The translations under genes and the position numbers were made by a program. From Pelobates cultripes (taxonomy: Eukaryota; Chordata; Amphibia; Anura; Pelobatidae): a stretch of 64,000 nt of DNA. Of this stretch, positions 1 through 9,077 are shown piece after piece (positions within the stretch are counted from its first letter, which is position 1; each line of letters begins with the position of its first letter). The notes beneath the pieces were generated by a model. It saw only the letters and a program-made list of their open reading frames with translations, ran no database searches and was not told where the DNA came from. The stretch covers positions 267,773,848-267,837,847 of the forward strand of contig OW240913.1 in NCBI GenBank assembly GCA_933207985.1, given 5' to 3'.

Positions 1-3000
1 TGATAGTAGGAGGCGACTTCAACATCTCCTTAGATGGGACACTAGATACCACCTCCCAGGCCCAACAATACCAAGCCTCCTCCAGAACCCGCATCCAGGC
101 ACTCCTAGACTCACACCAATTATATGACAGCTGGCGTATCATCAACCCAGCAAAACGCGACTACTCTTATTACTCTCACTCATCAGGCACTTATTCTAGA
201 ATTGACATGTTTCTCATCCCTCACCGGTTCCTACACCTAGTCCACACATGCAGGTACGCCGCGATTACCTGGTCTGACCATGCCCCGCTGTCAATGACCA
301 TCACCATCCCATCGCTCCACCCTACTAGATCTCAATGGAAATTAAATGATAGCCTCTTAAACAAACCAGAGATACAAACTCAAATCAGGGAAGGATTGTC
401 TCACTATTTTGACCAAAACACACAACGCGGAACATCATGTCCGATCGTGTGGGAAGCCCACAAAAGCGTCATTAGGGGAACGATTATCCAACTGGCGTCT
501 AATCACAAAAAGCATAGGGAAGCACAGGCAACTAAAATAACCAATGAAATCAGAACACTAGAAGACACACACAAGCAAGACTTCTCCCTCACCACATATG
601 CGCGACTACTAGAAAAGAGGACGGAACTTAATTCCATCCTAAACACTCGCACCAAACACGCCCTGGCTAAGACAAAAAGCCTCTATTATGCCCAAGGAGG
701 AAAATGTGGAAAACTCCTAGCCCATGCCCTAAAAAAACAACGCGAACGCACATTCATAGCGGCAGTACGCAACGAAGAAGGGAAACTCTCGCATTCAATG
801 ACTGACATATCAAAGGCCTTCCACGACTATTACTCAACCCTATACAACCTCCGACATACGGCCCCCCAGACACAAGACATAATGGCGTTCTTAGAGAAGA
901 GAATACACCACTCCCTCCCAAACAACATAAAGGAATCCTTAGATCAGCCCATCTCCACGGACGAATGTGCAGACGTAATTAAACATCTACCACATGGGAA
1001 AAGCCCAGGACCAGACGGGTTCACAGCAAAATATTACAAAACCTTCGCGAAGACACTCATACCCCACTTCGTAAACGCTTTCAACTCGCTGCTACACTCA
1101 GACAAACTCCCACCCCAGGCCCTTAATGCAACAATCACCCTGCTCCCAAAACCGGGCAAAGACCTAACCCAATGCGGCAGCTACAGGCCCATCTCCTTAA
1201 TAAATGCGGACATAAAAATCTTCACGAAAATCCTAGCCAACAGGCTGCGCCCGATACTTCCAGAATTGGTTCACGCAGACCAATCCGGCTTTATTCCGGG
1301 CAGAGAAGCTAAGCACAATACCACCAAGATCTTGAACCTCATACACCATGCCACACGAGTCGGGCACCCCAGTCTACTCCTGTCAATTGATGCTGAGAAA
1401 GCGTTTGACAGAGTAGACTGGACCCTGATGCTACAAACGCTTAAATACTTAGGATTTGGACCGCACTGGCACAAATGGATTTCGGCGATCTATTCGTGCC
1501 CAACCGCCAATGTCCGGATAAATGGACAACTCACTGACCCGGTAGTAATCTCCAACGGTACCAGACAGGGGTGCCCCCTCTCCCCGCTCCTCTTCGTTCT
1601 TGTCCTGGAGCCCTTTCTACAGGGGATCCGGGACAACACTAACATCAAGGGCATCCGGGCGGGGACGGAGGAACACAAAATAGCGGCATTTGCCGACGAT
1701 GTGCTTTTCACCCTGGCAGACCCAGTAACATCAATACCCCACCTAATGTCAGAAATGGCTACCTACAGTACACTCTCCAACTTTAAAGCTAACATTAGTA
1801 AATGTGAGATCTTCCCGATACACATTGAAACACGAGAGAAAAATGCACTACGCAGGGACCACCAATTCACATGGGCAACACATAGTATCAAATACTTGGG
1901 AATCAATATCACCAGGGACCTTTCCCAACTATTCGAGAACAATTTCCCAGACCTGACAAGGGCCATAACGCAAGACCTCACCACATGGAACAAGCCACAC
2001 TTTGGGTGGTTCTGTAGGACGAATATCCTCAAGATGAACATCCTACCCAGAATACTATACATGCTACAAGTGCTCCCTATAACTATTCCCAAGTCCTGGT
2101 TCACTGCAGTCCGCAAAACACTCACCACATTTATCTGGGCTCACAAACCTCCACGAATATCATACTCACTGCTCACAAAACCAAAAGACAGGGGCGGCCT
2201 GGGTCTGCCCGACGTTGAAACATACCACAACGCGATACTGCTATCCAGGATATACGACTGGTCCCTCCCTCAATCCAAGAAACAATGGGTGAACTTGGAA
2301 GACTCCTTCTTCAGAGTACCTATTTACACGATACCCTGGCACAAATCGGGGCAAGTTCTAATGCTCCACAACCCACATCCCACCATCACACCGACCCTTC
2401 GCATGTGGGCGACCACGCGCACGCACAATCTGATGTCACCCTACCCATCGCCACTATACCCTCTAACACACAACCCCCTATTCCAGCCGGGAGTAGATGG
2501 CAAATCTTTCCAGGCCTTCCATACAACGCCTTATCTGGCATTGGAGAATGCCTTGACCACTGTCGGGGCAAAAGAAACAAAGCCCTTACAAGCGTTTATA
2601 GCTAGCCCTACGGCTATGCAAACGTATCAATACAGGCAACTAACACACTTTATACAATCAAAATCCCTAATCCCCAACGGCAGCCGTGAACAGACTAACT
2701 TTGAAAAATGCTGCTCCCTCCAATCCATAAGAACAAAACTCATATCAACAATATACTCCCAAGTTCTATCCACAAGGCCACAACAACTGCCAGCCTTCAC
2801 TACAACTTGGGAAAAAGAATTAAACCTAGTAATACAACCCGACAAATGGAAAAAAAATTTTAAACAAATACACAAATCCTCAAAAAACACAACCACACAG
2901 GAAAGCAACTATAAAAGGATAACGAGGTGGCATTACACGCCTTCAAAACTGCACTCCCTATTCCCCGCAACTTCCAAACAATGTTGGCGCTGCCACTCAG

Positions 3001-3688
3001 CAGTGGGCACCACCTCGCATATTTGGTGGTCATGCCCAGTGATACAAAAATTTTGGACACGCGTGGCAGGCCTGATCCATGCCATACTTAAGATAACTGT
3101 TCCCTTGGACCCAAACACATACATATTCCTTCTCACCCCACAAGGCATACCGAAATACACAACAGCCCTGCTCATACATCTGATAACAGCTGCGAACCAG
3201 CTTATTCCAGCCTTATGGAAACAACCAAACCCCCCGACCATACGCGAGTGGATACAAAAAGTAGAAAATACCAGAAGTCTAGAAGAAACGTGTTATGCAC
3301 TATCAAACCAATACCAACAACACACAGAGACCTGGTACCCATGGACCCAATACCTCCGACAGATTACTTAGAGACTGAGGACACTCTACCCCCCCCTCCC
3401 TTCTTCACTTCCCCGGGAATAGGAGCCAGCTCACACACAACTGTAGGGATGTAGGAAAAAGTAGCGGATCCTCAATATCACTACTAACCCTATATACACA
3501 ACGCACAGACACAATCTCATAAGCTGAGCTTGTACTGCAAATTGTATGATTGTATGATTCTATGACTATCCGACCAATGTAACACTTGTGTACTGTAACA
3601 TGCACTTTCATGTACCTGTCAAACCTAAGAGATGAAAATGCTGTATAATGTACTGACTTAAAATAAAAACTTTAAAAAAAAAAAAAAA
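1..3688 (+). mobile_element. L1/Tx1-type LINE, 3' part with UTR and poly(A)
   Basis: The element holds the ORF2 described separately and a 3' UTR of about 300 bases (3372-3671). It ends in an A-rich tail at 3672-3688, just after an AATAAA-like signal near 3662. The tail directly abuts PLE sequence at 3689. Either the LINE inserted into a PLE, whose 5' piece would then lie upstream of the window, or a PLE landed next to the tail. The 5' end is outside the window. Confidence 0.88.
3..3371 (+). CDS. L1/Tx1-type LINE ORF2 (endonuclease-reverse transcriptase), 5' partial
   Basis: The frame is open from base 3 to the stop at 3369-3371, about 1,122 residues, and clearly begins upstream of the window. 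It carries the end of an apurinic-like endonuclease domain (GGDFN at 9-23; SDHAPL at 273-290). A complete reverse transcriptase follows: SGFIPGR, then AEKAFDRVDW, GTRQGCPLSP and the catalytic FADD at 1689-1700. The C-terminal cysteine motif CWRC...HIWWSCP starts near 2982. The order EN-RT-CysC is that of ORF2 of L1-clade non-LTR retrotransposons. The protein would nick DNA and prime cDNA synthesis at the target. There are no internal stops, so the copy is young or recently active. It is in sense orientation to CDK19. Whether it is L1 proper or Tx1 would need a tree. Confidence 0.93.
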   Translation: MVGGDFNISLDGTLDTTSQAQQYQASSRTRIQALLDSHQLYDSWRIINPAKRDYSYYSHSSGTYSRIDMFLIPHRFLHLVHTCRYAAITWSDHAPLSMTITIPSLHPTRSQWKLNDSLLNKPEIQTQIREGLSHYFDQNTQRGTSCPIVWEAHKSVIRGTIIQLASNHKKHREAQATKITNEIRTLEDTHKQDFSLTTYARLLEKRTELNSILNTRTKHALAKTKSLYYAQGGKCGKLLAHALKKQRERTFIAAVRNEEGKLSHSMTDISKAFHDYYSTLYNLRHTAPQTQDIMAFLEKRIHHSLPNNIKESLDQPISTDECADVIKHLPHGKSPGPDGFTAKYYKTFAKTLIPHFVNAFNSLLHSDKLPPQALNATITLLPKPGKDLTQCGSYRPISLINADIKIFTKILANRLRPILPELVHADQSGFIPGREAKHNTTKILNLIHHATRVGHPSLLLSIDAEKAFDRVDWTLMLQTLKYLGFGPHWHKWISAIYSCPTANVRINGQLTDPVVISNGTRQGCPLSPLLFVLVLEPFLQGIRDNTNIKGIRAGTEEHKIAAFADDVLFTLADPVTSIPHLMSEMATYSTLSNFKANISKCEIFPIHIETREKNALRRDHQFTWATHSIKYLGINITRDLSQLFENNFPDLTRAITQDLTTWNKPHFGWFCRTNILKMNILPRILYMLQVLPITIPKSWFTAVRKTLTTFIWAHKPPRISYSLLTKPKDRGGLGLPDVETYHNAILLSRIYDWSLPQSKKQWVNLEDSFFRVPIYTIPWHKSGQVLMLHNPHPTITPTLRMWATTRTHNLMSPYPSPLYPLTHNPLFQPGVDGKSFQAFHTTPYLALENALTTVGAKETKPLQAFIASPTAMQTYQYRQLTHFIQSKSLIPNGSREQTNFEKCCSLQSIRTKLISTIYSQVLSTRPQQLPAFTTTWEKELNLVIQPDKWKKNFKQIHKSSKNTTTQESNYKRITRWHYTPSKLHSLFPATSKQCWRCHSAVGTTSHIWWSCPVIQKFWTRVAGLIHAILKITVPLDPNTYIFLLTPQGIPKYTTALLIHLITAANQLIPALWKQPNPPTIREWIQKVENTRSLEETCYALSNQYQQHTETWYPWTQYLRQIT

Positions 3689-5038
3689 TGTATGGCTAAA
3701 CAACTAGAACATGATCTACACTATTTTTACAAAAAGCAACAAAGGGACCTTTTTAAGAAGAAAAATAATAAACTCATCAGACTACAGCAGGATTATCACA
3801 AACATTTGGCAGAGAAAGAGAAATGGCAAGAGAAATCTGGTATTGTTAACATTTCGGATTACAAACTATCTGACCCAGAAACATCAGTTCTCTCCAAAGG
3901 ACTATCATTTTGCCCTAGCACAAAACTTGATGACATTGGGCTCTACTCTGACGTGGAAGAATTTTTCAGAAGGATGCGACTTAAGGAATACTTCCATGAC
4001 AAAGAGAGCACTGAAACCACAATGGATTACAACAACCGGAAAAAAAACACTAATTTCAGTCCAGCACCAGGACGAAATGCCAAACTGGACAGTTACATTG
4101 AAAGTTTCCGTCTAAGAACAGTATCCTTGACAACCAAGCAAAACCAAAAGAAAATGTTTCATAATCTCTCAGTAGAGGAACAAATGGCTATAAATGACCT
4201 GAAAAATAATCATGCTATCACCATCAAACCAGCAGACAAGGGAGGAGCAGTAGTGATAATGAACACCCAGGACTACATAAAAGAGGGTGACAGGCAATTG
4301 TCAGATGACAAATACTATAGAAAACTAAATGAAGACCCCACCAAGGAATATACATCACAACTTAGGGAGCTCATTAAATCCTTCCCTGAGAACTTACACC
4401 TAGAACTGCAATCACTCATACCAACTAGTCCCTGCATGGGCACTTTCTATATGCTTCCCAAAATTCACAAAGCCGGCAATCCTGGAAGACCCATAATTAC
4501 AGGAATGGGAACTCTCACAGAACAGATCTCAGGACTGGTAGAAAATACCCTAAAACCTCTAGTCACCAACACTAACAGCTTCATAAAAGACACAACCGAC
4601 TTCCTCAACAAACTCAGCCAAATCACCAATCTCCCTGCTAACACCATCCTTGTAACCATGGATGTGGAATCTCTGTACAGCAACATTCCACATACAGATG
4701 GCATCAATGCCTGCTTCCATTTTCTCTCTCATGTCAACAACCAAAAATACAGCCCCCGAATTATCACAGAACTGGCACTATTTATCCTCACACATAACTA
4801 CTTCAGTTTCAACAATGAGGTTTACCTACAAACCATGGGCACTGCTATGGGCACTAAGATGGCACCCCAATATGCTAATCTGTTTATGGCAGATCTTGAA
4901 CAGAGATTCCTAGAAATCCAACACACCAAACCATACAAATATTATCGCTATATCTATGATATCTTCATAATTTGGACTGAAAGCGAAGAAAAACTGATAC
5001 AGTTCCATGACTCTTTCCATCCATCAATCAAACTAAAA
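3689..5038 (+). pseudogene. Penelope-like element copy 1, RT fragment with catalytic Asp lost
   Basis: The region is open in one frame up to the assembly gap and matches 5451-6801 almost base for base at an offset of about 1,762 bases. It covers the PLE N-terminal region (VLSKGLSFCP) and most of the reverse transcriptase (LPKIHKAGNPGRPII, MDVESLYSNIPH, MGTAMGTKMAP). The RT active site reads YRYIYDIF at about 4943-4966, where the second copy has YRYIDDIF. The first of the paired aspartates is therefore Tyr, encoded at 4955-4957, which should abolish polymerisation. It also lacks nine bases present in the other copy near 6770. The start is at the poly(A) of the upstream LINE and the end is cut by Ns. 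It may be a real tandem duplicate or an assembly product. Confidence 0.85.
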
Positions 5039-5138
5039 NNNNNNNNNNNNNNNNNNNNNNNNNNNNNNNNNNNNNNNNNNNNNNNNNNNNNNNNNNNNNN
5101 NNNNNNNNNNNNNNNNNNNNNNNNNNNNNNNNNNNNNN
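5039..5138. other. Assembly gap, 100 Ns
   Basis: There are exactly 100 Ns, the usual placeholder for a gap of unknown size. It falls between two near-identical PLE copies and beside a (TA)n tract, both of which commonly break assemblies. Confidence 0.99.
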
Positions 5139-5181
<43 letters not shown>

Positions 5182-5248
5182 TCTCATAATATTGTAAAGC
5201 GCTACGGAATCTGTTGGCGCTATATAAATGGCAATAATAATAATAAGA
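5139..5248 (+). repeat. (TA)n tract and L2-like LINE/SINE 3' tail
   Basis: A TA run to about 5180 is followed by ATTGTAAAGCGCTACGGAAT, then GGCGCTATATAAATGG and an AATAATAAT tail. This wording is the common 3' end of L2-clade LINEs and their SINEs in vertebrates. The PLE frame begins right after the AATAAT tail. The same tail occurs inverted at 8541-8596 and, diverged, at 51785-51930. Confidence 0.6.
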
Positions 5249-7795
5249 CAGCTGATCCCCAAAGGCCTAAAAATCAAAAATCCACTGGCTAATACGCAGA
5301 AAACACAGTATGCTGAAAACCTGTGTAAACGCACTAGTGAGAAACTAAGAAACCATCTCATCCACCAGCTCTACAACAAGAAATATAGCATACAACATAA
5401 AAAACAATATCTACTACAAAATCTACGTGAGGAGAATACATATATTGCTAAACAACTAGAACATGATCTACACTATTTTTACAAAAAGCAACAAAGGGAC
5501 CTTTTTAAGAAGAAAAATAATAAACTCATCAGACTACAGCAGGATTATCACAAACATTTGGCAAAGAAAGAGAAATGGCAAGAGAAATCTGGTATTGTTA
5601 ACATTTCGGATTACAAACTATCTGACCCAGAAACATCAGTTCTCTCCAAAGGACTATCATTTTGCCCTAGCACAAAACTTGATGACATTGGGCTCTACTC
5701 TGATGTGGAAGAATTTTTCAGAAGGATGCGACTTAAGGAATACTTCCATGACAAAGAGAGCACTGAAACCACAATGGATTACAACAACCGGAAAAAAAAC
5801 ACTAATTTCAGTCCAGCACCAGGACGAAATGCCAAACTGGACAGTTACATTGAAAGTTTCCGTCTAAGAACAGTATCCTTGACAACCAAGCAAAACCAAA
5901 AGAAAATGTTTCATAATCTCTCAGTACAAGAACAAATGGCTATAAATGACCTGAAAAATAATCATGCTATCACCATCAAACCAGCAGACAAGGGAGGAGC
6001 AGTAGTGATAATGAACACCCAGGACTACATAAAAGAGGGTGACAGGCAATTGTCAGATGACAAATACTATAGAAAACTAAATGAAGACCCCACCAAGGAA
6101 TATACATCACAACTTAGGGAGCTCATTAAATCCTTCCCTGAGAACTTACACCTAGAAATGCAATCACTCATACCAACTAGTCCCTGCATGGGCACTTTCT
6201 ATATGCTTCCCAAAATTCACAAAGCCGGTAATCCTGGAAGACCCATAATTACTGGAATGGGAACTCTCACAGAACAGATCTCAGGACTGGTAGAAAATAC
6301 CCTAAAACCTCTAGTCACCAACACTAACAGCTTCATAAAAGACACAACCGACTTCCTCAACAAACTCAGCCAAATCACCAATCTCCCTGCTAACACCATC
6401 CTTGTAACCATGGATGTGGAATCTCTGTACAGCAACATTCCACATACAGATGGCATCAATGCTTGCTTCCATTTTCTCTCTCATGTCAACAACCAAAAAT
6501 ACAGCCCCCGAATTATCACAGAACTGGCACTATTTATCCTCACACATAACTACTTCAGTTTCAACAATGAGGTTTACCTACAAACCATGGGCACTGCTAT
6601 GGGCACTAAGATGGCACCCCAATATGCTAATCTGTTTATGGCAGATCTTGAACAGAGATTCCTAGAAAACCAACACACCAAACCATACAAATATTATCGC
6701 TACATCGATGATATCTTCATAATTTGGACTGAAAGCAAAGAAAAACTGATACAGTTCCATGACTCTTTCAACACATTCCATCCATCAATCAAACTAAAAA
6801 TGGAATATTCCACTAGATCTGTGAATTTTCTGGACACAACTGTGACATGTGATAATGGCACAATCCACACCTCGGTTTACAGAAAACCCACAGACAGGTG
6901 CAGTTACCTACACAGCTCCAGCTTCCACCCCTCTCATACTAAACAGGGCATCATCTACAGCCAAGCCACTAGGTACCATCGCATATGCTCTGATCCTAAT
7001 GACCGTAATTCCCATCTAAATGTACTCTCCCAATCTATGAGACAGAAAGGCTACAAACCAAAAACTATTACCAAACAAATCAACTCTGCTGTAAAAACGC
7101 CACGTACGCGCCTGCTACAATACAGAGAGAAAAAAATATGCACACGAGTGCCACTTGTGGTCACCTACAACCCTGCTCTTGAGGAAATACGGAAAATCAT
7201 CAAAGACCTACAACCAATATTAACAGAAGATGAGACTCTGAAAAACATTTTCCCTGAAACACCCATTTTGGCCTTCAGACAACCACCAAACCTCCAACAA
7301 AAATTAATCAACAGGAGGCTGCCCACTGATGGTAAGAACAAGGAAAACGGGACCAGTCAATGCAAAAAACCTCGCTGCAAACTGTGTCAGCACATATGCA
7401 CAGACAACACAGCCACACACAACAATAAAACCTACAGCATTAAAGGTTCATACTCCTGCACATCCAGCAATGTGGTATACATGATTAAATGCATAAAATG
7501 CCACCTAGGATGCTACATTGGGGAAACCACCCAGCCATTAAATGGCAGAATGAACATGCACAGACACTCTATTAAACACCACAAAGAAGAATCATACTGC
7601 ACTCCTGTGGGACACCACTTTACCCAGCCTGGCCACTCACTGAAGGACCTAAAAATCAAAGTACTGAAAGGGAGTTTTAAAAATACCCAGGAAAGAAAAG
7701 CCTTTGAAGCCAGAATGATTAAATGGTTTAACAGCAAGAAGAGAGGACTAAATATTGATTTGGGATTCCTGTCCCACTACCAACACTTTACATGA
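5228..7795 (+). CDS. Penelope-like element protein (RT plus GIY-YIG endonuclease), copy 2
   Basis: This is an uninterrupted frame of 855 residues. The first Met at 5228 lies in the L2-like tail, so the true PLE start has been lost by 5' truncation and coding similarity begins near 5250. In order it shows a basic N-terminal region, the PLE motif VLSKGLSFCP, RT motifs PKIHKAGNPGRPII, MDVESLYSNIPHTDG and MGTAMGTKMAP, and an intact catalytic YIDD at 6701-6712. The PLE signature CSYLHSSSFHPSHTKQGI follows. A Cys-rich linker (CKKPRCKLC) then leads to a GIY-YIG nuclease domain, VVYMIKC near 7472 and GCYIGET near 7508. The protein would reverse-transcribe its RNA at a nick made by the GIY-YIG domain. 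The linked CxxC and GIY-YIG arrangement resembles the Neptune/Penelope branches. Intact motifs suggest a recent insertion. Confidence 0.93.
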   Translation: MAIIIIRQLIPKGLKIKNPLANTQKTQYAENLCKRTSEKLRNHLIHQLYNKKYSIQHKKQYLLQNLREENTYIAKQLEHDLHYFYKKQQRDLFKKKNNKLIRLQQDYHKHLAKKEKWQEKSGIVNISDYKLSDPETSVLSKGLSFCPSTKLDDIGLYSDVEEFFRRMRLKEYFHDKESTETTMDYNNRKKNTNFSPAPGRNAKLDSYIESFRLRTVSLTTKQNQKKMFHNLSVQEQMAINDLKNNHAITIKPADKGGAVVIMNTQDYIKEGDRQLSDDKYYRKLNEDPTKEYTSQLRELIKSFPENLHLEMQSLIPTSPCMGTFYMLPKIHKAGNPGRPIITGMGTLTEQISGLVENTLKPLVTNTNSFIKDTTDFLNKLSQITNLPANTILVTMDVESLYSNIPHTDGINACFHFLSHVNNQKYSPRIITELALFILTHNYFSFNNEVYLQTMGTAMGTKMAPQYANLFMADLEQRFLENQHTKPYKYYRYIDDIFIIWTESKEKLIQFHDSFNTFHPSIKLKMEYSTRSVNFLDTTVTCDNGTIHTSVYRKPTDRCSYLHSSSFHPSHTKQGIIYSQATRYHRICSDPNDRNSHLNVLSQSMRQKGYKPKTITKQINSAVKTPRTRLLQYREKKICTRVPLVVTYNPALEEIRKIIKDLQPILTEDETLKNIFPETPILAFRQPPNLQQKLINRRLPTDGKNKENGTSQCKKPRCKLCQHICTDNTATHNNKTYSIKGSYSCTSSNVVYMIKCIKCHLGCYIGETTQPLNGRMNMHRHSIKHHKEESYCTPVGHHFTQPGHSLKDLKIKVLKGSFKNTQERKAFEARMIKWFNSKKRGLNIDLGFLSHYQHFT

Positions 7796-8340
7796 ACACT
7801 CTCCCAGTGTTCATGTGTACCAACACTTTAAAATGCATTCCTATATGCTTATTCTATCTATATACAAAGTACCATGTGTAGACCTATGCTTTCCCATACT
7901 CGTATGCATGAATGCTTATATATATTACTGTGCATTTATATTTGTGTATATGAGTCCATGTGCATGTATGTATATGTGTTTATGTATATGTATATATACA
8001 TGTGTTTATGCGTTCACATATACATATTTCTGTGTGTGTGCATGTATAAAGTGTATCATCCTGTGCACTGTCTGCTTGTTTGTTTTTCTTTTCCCTCTCT
8101 CCCCCCTACTCTTCTCTTCAACAAGATATTTATGACCCTCTGCTAAGATGGTGTCTATTTTCTAACAAACCTGTGTCTTATCTACACTCATGTCGCTTTA
8201 ACCCCTGTATCACAACTCAACTTTGAATTCTATGTGTCGTTTTGCTCAGAAATGCTTCAGACTTGAGAAAGGGAGGTTCTCCCGAAAGCTTGTCATTAAA
8301 AAACTCTGTTAGTCCAATAAAAAAGGTATTACAAGATAAG
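7796..8340 (+). mobile_element. 3' untranslated end of PLE copy 2
   Basis: The sequence after the PLE stop contains a short hairpin (ACATGAACAC against GTGTTCATGT, about 7789-7816), a TG-rich stretch, and a hammerhead-like motif at 8260-8294. It ends near TCCAATAAAAAAGGTATTAC and then runs into a (TA)n tract. The boundary near 8340 is inferred from the change to simple sequence. Confidence 0.6.
8260..8294 (+). ncRNA. Hammerhead-ribozyme-like motif in PLE 3' region (variant core)
   Basis: The 35 bases fold as a type I hammerhead with a tiny stem III. Stem I is GAC/GTC at the two ends. The core is TTGAGAA where the consensus is CUGANGA. One extra A precedes stem II, GGGAG-GTT-CTCCC. GAA comes next, then stem III as AGCT with a two-base loop, and the cleavage-site base T. 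Relative to consensus both C3 and G8 are changed, to U3 and A8, which keeps their known Watson-Crick pairing. PLEs are known to carry hammerhead ribozymes in their terminal regions. G8 takes part in catalysis, so activity may be low or absent. Confidence 0.4.
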
Positions 8341-8355
8341 AATTTTATCTGTTTT

Positions 8356-8388
<33 letters not shown>

Positions 8389-8491
8389 CCGAAATAGAAA
8401 TGGCTGCTCTCCGGTCTTTAAAAATTTATTTAAACTTTATTCAATAAATTTCTTATTTTTAAAGACCGGAGAGCAACCATTTCTATTTCGG

Positions 8492-8551
<60 letters not shown>

Positions 8552-8593
8552 ATTATTATTGCAGATTCCGTAGCGCTTTACAATATTATGAGA

Positions 8594-8640
<47 letters not shown>
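8341..8640. repeat. (TA)n tracts with a foldback insert and an inverted L2-like tail
   Basis: TA runs flank a 111-base palindromic element (8385-8495). After another TA run, 8541-8596 carries the L2-like tail on the minus strand (TATTATTATT then GATTCCGTAGCGCTTTACAA). A third TA run ends near 8638. Confidence 0.75.
8385..8495. mobile_element. Short foldback element inside a TA microsatellite
   Basis: The two arms are about 41 bases each, begin AATTCCGAAATAGAAATGG and its complement, and differ by about one base. They surround a loop rich in A and T. The size, the inverted arms and the TA-rich target suggest a miniature TA-targeting transposon. It has no coding potential. Confidence 0.6.
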
Positions 8641-8641
<1 letters not shown>

Positions 8642-9069
8642 GCGTTGTGTGTGTTTGTGCTTTAGGGTGCACGCCTATGACCATAATACAGAGTGTCACT
8701 GAAAATGCAATCGAATCAAACCACCGGGACTCGTACAAGTCCAACATTGCCATTTTGTGTTTCCAAAAATGGCAGGCTGTAAGATCATTGACAACCTTGA
8801 AATGCAATTGAGAAATTTGCTAAAATGAAACTAGGATCTAGTAGTTAGTAAAGCGTATGAATATATAAATGCTCAAATATAGCATTTTCCCTACCAAGAT
8901 TACATTTAGCATTTAGTTCAATTCTTGAGTGCCTTATTTGTAGTTCCAGAGAAAATATGCAGTAGGCAGTTATCTCATATGGTTTTCATTAAGAGTCACA
9001 AGCTGAAAGGTTGAACTTTACTTAAACAATCACATTAGTAATTTATGTTCCTCTTATTTGGAATACTGG
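8640..9069. other. Intron sequence without recognised feature
   Basis: The sequence is AT-rich and unique-looking. No frame, TIR or motif is supported. Confidence 0.5.
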
Positions 9070-9077
9070 AACAAAGG

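Noticed and set aside
1271..2908. Several antisense and alternative-frame ORFs within the first 3.4 kb
   Set aside because: They are shadows of the L1/Tx1 ORF2, whose frame carries all the recognised motifs.
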